From: Verrucomicrobia subdivision 6 bacterium BACL9 MAG-120507-bin52
GTDB lineage: Bacteria > Verrucomicrobiota > Verrucomicrobiia > Methylacidiphilales > Verrucolacustridaceae
Reading direction: 5' to 3'
DNA length: 8,077 nucleotides
NCBI GenBank assembly: GCA_001438005.1
Contig: LIBO01000035.1
Coordinates: 1-8,077, forward strand
The notes under the pieces are model-generated. The model saw nothing but the letters and a program-made list of their open reading frames with translations, was not told the origin of the DNA and did no database searches. A program made the position numbers and the translations under genes. Below, one piece after another: positions 5,833 through 8,077 of this stretch (within the stretch, counting starts at the first letter, position 1; each line of letters opens with the position of its first letter).

Positions 5833-6807
5833 TTACGCTAAAGTCTTTTTCGCCGCTACGGTCACTCGCTCCGCACTTGGCATCACCGCCTGCTCCAAAA
5901 CGCGGGCGTACGGTTGAGGAGTGTCCAACCCCGTCACTCGTTCGATCGGGGCGTCCAGATCATCAAAGGAACGGTGTTGGATCTCGTAAGCCACTTGCGC
6001 TCCCCATCCCGCAAAAGGTTTGTTTTCCTCCACGATGACCACACGGTTCGTCTTGGCGACCGAACCCAAAATCGCCGGCATATCCAGCGGCTTAATGGTG
6101 CGCAAATCCAGCACCTCGGCCGAGATTCCATCCGCCTCCAACTGCACCGCCGCGGCCAAGGCCACGTGAGTCGACGCACTATTGGCAATCAGCGTCACCT
6201 GACTTCCCTCTCGGCGAATCCGTGCCTGTCCAATCGTGGTCAAGATTTCGCCGTCGGGAACCTCATCCTTAAAACCATACAACTTTTCATTTTCGATAAA
6301 GCAGACCGGGTTATTGCTGCGAATCGCACTCTTCAAAAGACCTTTGGCATCATCCGGAAACGCCGGCGTGATCACCGTCAACGCGGGCACATTGGCGTAC
6401 CAATTTTCGGGGGTGTGCGAGTGGGTGGCACCCACTTGCAGGCCTGCCCCTGACGAACCCCGGAACACGATCGGGATCGAATACTGGCCACCGCTCATGT
6501 AACGAATCGCCCCCGCGTTGTTCACGATCTGATCGTAGGCCACCATCGAGAAGCTCCAGGTCATAAACTCCACTACCGGTCGCAACCCGTACATCGCCGC
6601 ACCCACTCCCAAACCGGAAAAACCGGTTTCACTGATCGGGGTATCGACTACCCGCTTGGGGCCAAACTTCTGCAGTAGCCCCGAACTCACCTTGTAAGCC
6701 CCTTGATACTCCGCCACCTCTTCCCCCATCAAAAAGACACGCTCGTCCCGCTCCATTTCTTCGCTCAACGCTTGGTTCAGCGCCTCCCGCATCGTTAAAA
6801 CGGCCAT
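5833..6807 (-). CDS. pdhB: Pyruvate dehydrogenase E1 component, beta subunit
   Basis: E1-beta pairs with E1-alpha to form the thiamine-diphosphate-dependent pyruvate decarboxylase of the PDH complex; alpha and beta residues together make the active site. The 324-residue length is standard. Motifs seen: LMGEEVAEYQGAYKVS (26-41), VVDTPISETGFSGLGVGAA (53-71) with catalytic-site Glu60, EFMTWSFSMVAYDQIVNNAG (80-99), the THSHTPENWYANVPAL region (128-143, where many relatives have QHSQ), LENEKLYG-like IENEKLYG (171-178), and the C-terminal transketolase domain with LRTIKPLD (235-242) and VIVEENKPFAGWGAQVA (257-273). The ATG lies 2 bases after the pdhA stop, with GGAAG inside the pdhA end as ribosome site, so the subunits are translationally coupled. 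Acetoin or branched-chain dehydrogenase E1-beta are alternatives, but the alpha subunit's phosphorylation-loop motif favours PDH. Confidence 0.94.
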   Translation of the reverse strand: MAVLTMREALNQALSEEMERDERVFLMGEEVAEYQGAYKVSSGLLQKFGPKRVVDTPISETGFSGLGVGAAMYGLRPVVEFMTWSFSMVAYDQIVNNAGAIRYMSGGQYSIPIVFRGSSGAGLQVGATHSHTPENWYANVPALTVITPAFPDDAKGLLKSAIRSNNPVCFIENEKLYGFKDEVPDGEILTTIGQARIRREGSQVTLIANSASTHVALAAAVQLEADGISAEVLDLRTIKPLDMPAILGSVAKTNRVVIVEENKPFAGWGAQVAYEIQHRSFDDLDAPIERVTGLDTPQPYARVLEQAVMPSAERVTVAAKKTLA

Positions 6808-6809
6808 GG

Positions 6810-7880
6810 CTAGCTTCCAATCGGCGGACGGAATTCCGCGATCTGATCCTCCGGGGCAAAAATATCCTCAAACACGGTCGACACCTCGGGTTCGGGCGAG
6901 CTTTCGGCAAAAGCGATTGCATCTTCGGCCTCCGCGACGGCCTCTTTCTCGATCTCTTCGTACTGCTTTTCCGTCAAAGCCTTTTCCTTATAAAGCCTCT
7001 CCTTGAAAAGAGAGATCGGCTCCGACTCCTTTTTCCTCTCCGCGATCTCCTCCTTCGTTCGATAATTCCCCGGGTCCGACATCGAGTGACCCCGGTAGCG
7101 GTAAGTCTTCACTTCGACCAGCGAAGGCAGGCTCTCCGTCCTGGCCAGCTGCACCGCATCCCACATCTTCTCCCGCACATCATCCACATCATTTCCATTG
7201 GCCGTAATTCCTGCCATGTCGTACCCATCCGCCCGCTTCACTAAAGGATCGCCCGCCGAGCTACGCGACTGATGCGTGCCCATGGCATACTCATTGTTCT
7301 CGATCACATAAATCACGGGCAATTTCCACAAGGCCGCCAAGTTGAGCGATTCATGAAATGCCCCCTGATTCACCGCTCCATCCCCCAAATAACAAACCGT
7401 AACCTCACCCGTGCCATTGTATTTTTGGGCAAAGGCAATTCCCGCCGCCAAAGGGGTCTGACCCCCGACGATCCCGTGACCCCCGTGGAAATTCTTCTCC
7501 TTGTTGAAAAAGTGCATCGACCCACCCTTCCCCCTCGAACACCCCGTAATCTTGCCAAACAACTCGGCCATACATTCCCGCGAACCCATCCCCCGAGCCA
7601 ACGCGTGACCGTGATCCCGATACGCCGTGATCACCGAATCACTTGGATTGAGGGTGGAGATTGACCCCACCGCCAACGCCTCTTGCCCAATGTAAAGGTG
7701 GCAAAACCCCTTGATCTTTGCCTGCATGAAAGCTTGCGCCGCCTTTTGCTCGAACCGGCGGATCAAAACCATATTGCGGAGCAAACCCACCCGTTGCGAG
7801 GGTGTCAGGGTAGGCAGAACCGCGGGTGATTTCCCCGGCTTCTCCTTCACCTTCGCTTTTTTTGCTCCTGACGATGCCAT
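6810..7880 (-). CDS. pdhA: Pyruvate dehydrogenase E1 component, alpha subunit
   Basis: E1-alpha binds thiamine diphosphate and, with PdhB, decarboxylates pyruvate and reductively acetylates the lipoyl group of E2. The protein has 356 residues. A Lys/Ala/Pro-rich extension of about 22 residues precedes the core; such tails can help dock E1 to E2. The core shows FCHLYIGQEA (59-68), SRGKGGSMHFF (115-125), HGIVGGQTPLAAGIAFA (135-151), the thiamine-diphosphate motif GDG (166-168) to NN (195-196), and the loop YRYRGHSMSDPG (260-271), which matches the eukaryotic PDH phosphorylation loop (Ser266, Ser268). The tail from about 276 is charged and helical (KEEIAERKKESE; EEIEKEAVAEAEDA). The start is fixed by a strong Shine-Dalgarno 9 bases upstream and a promoter further out. 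It is the first gene of its transcript. Confidence 0.96.
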   Translation of the reverse strand: MASSGAKKAKVKEKPGKSPAVLPTLTPSQRVGLLRNMVLIRRFEQKAAQAFMQAKIKGFCHLYIGQEALAVGSISTLNPSDSVITAYRDHGHALARGMGSRECMAELFGKITGCSRGKGGSMHFFNKEKNFHGGHGIVGGQTPLAAGIAFAQKYNGTGEVTVCYLGDGAVNQGAFHESLNLAALWKLPVIYVIENNEYAMGTHQSRSSAGDPLVKRADGYDMAGITANGNDVDDVREKMWDAVQLARTESLPSLVEVKTYRYRGHSMSDPGNYRTKEEIAERKKESEPISLFKERLYKEKALTEKQYEEIEKEAVAEAEDAIAFAESSPEPEVSTVFEDIFAPEDQIAEFRPPIGS

Positions 7881-7889
7881 CTTTGATCG

Positions 7890-7897
7890 CCTCCCTT
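7890..7897 (-). promoter_or_regulatory. Strong Shine-Dalgarno for pdhA
   Basis: AAGGGAGG on the minus strand lies 9 bases before the pdhA ATG. It is the only textbook ribosome site in the window; the other genes show weak or no such sequence. It confirms the 7880 start and marks PdhA as the efficiently translated head of the cluster. Confidence 0.85.
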
Positions 7898-7937
7898 GGC
7901 TAAGTTTTACGGCAACCGCTGAATCGACTACACCAAC

Positions 7938-7965
7938 ATTATGCCACCTCTTTTCCCCCTTTCAA
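7938..7965 (-). promoter_or_regulatory. Sigma70-type promoter of the pdhA-pdhB cluster
   Basis: On the minus strand the -35 is TTGAAA (7960-7965, 5 of 6 to TTGACA), the spacer is 16 bases, and the -10 is CATAAT (7938-7943, 5 of 6), preceded by TG one base away as in an extended -10. The predicted start is near 7931, giving a 5' leader of about 50 bases ending in the pdhA Shine-Dalgarno. I see no clear operator palindrome around it. Confidence 0.7.
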
Positions 7966-7990
7966 TCCGAACTTATCACGATCAAAAAAA

Positions 7991-8077
7991 CTAGCTTCGA
8001 AACAATTCTGGCATCAGCTCCCGACCCCACCTCCAAGCGCCCGGCATCGCTTGGTAACCGATATGCCCCTGCCCCAC
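7991..8077 (-). CDS. C-terminal end of an unrecognised minus-strand protein (5' part outside window)
   Basis: The minus strand is open from the right edge to TAG at 7993-7991, giving the last 28 residues, which include IGYQAMPGAWRWGRELMPEL and end in FRS. The reading is supported by G-rich codons like those of pdhA and by the stop falling just before the pdhA promoter. The aromatic, basic tail is not enough to name a family. The stop is followed at once by seven T residues but no stable hairpin precedes them. Because pdhA has its own promoter 25 bases on, this gene is probably a separate unit with some read-through. Confidence 0.5.
   Translation of the reverse strand: MGQGHIGYQAMPGAWRWGRELMPELFRS

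Noticed and set aside
7983..7995. Intrinsic terminator at the T7 tract after the right-edge gene
   Set aside because: No stable GC-rich hairpin directly precedes the T-tract; only the shared 13-mer is reported as an observation.
1..8077. tRNA, rRNA, CRISPR repeats, insertion sequence ends, attachment sites
   Set aside because: No cloverleaf, regularly spaced repeats, transposase or terminal inverted repeats were seen; the window is almost fully coding with uniform composition.

Overview
The window looks like a bacterial chromosome segment carrying central carbon and phosphate metabolism genes. It has no mobile element, CRISPR array, tRNA or rRNA that I can see. The organism is probably Gram-negative, and a PVC-group lineage such as Verrucomicrobiota is a guess from overall gene style only. 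What the sequence does show is moderately high GC, few clear Shine-Dalgarno sites, and a + strand rich in C and poor in G whichever strand is coding.

Layout. (1) Positions 1-186 hold the 3' end of an unrecognised + strand gene. (2) Positions 241-2370 hold ppk (polyphosphate kinase 1) on +, with every catalytic residue I checked in place and a promoter that may give a leaderless mRNA. (3) Everything from 2374 to the right edge is on the minus strand, read right to left: the last 28 codons of an unrecognised gene (stop at 7991), a good sigma70-type promoter (7938-7965), pdhA and pdhB (the two E1 subunits of pyruvate dehydrogenase), a fused cyclic-nucleotide-binding/FHA regulator, a 48-codon single-helix membrane ORF that is newly described here, a GTG-started pta (phosphate acetyltransferase), and a BioD-like/DRTGG ATPase. 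That ATPase is the detached N-terminal half of long-form Pta. ppk and the ATPase gene converge with only 3 bases between their stop codons.

How the genes fit together. PDH E1 starts the conversion of pyruvate to acetyl-CoA, Pta converts acetyl-CoA and phosphate to acetyl phosphate, and Ppk1 stores phosphoryl groups from ATP as polyphosphate. No E2/E3 genes follow pdhAB and no acetate kinase follows pta within the window. The most interesting points are the FHA + cNMP regulator directly behind the PDH E1 genes, which recalls the FHA protein OdhI/GarA that controls 2-oxoglutarate dehydrogenase E1, and the two-gene Pta with its halves in reversed order compared with the fused enzyme.
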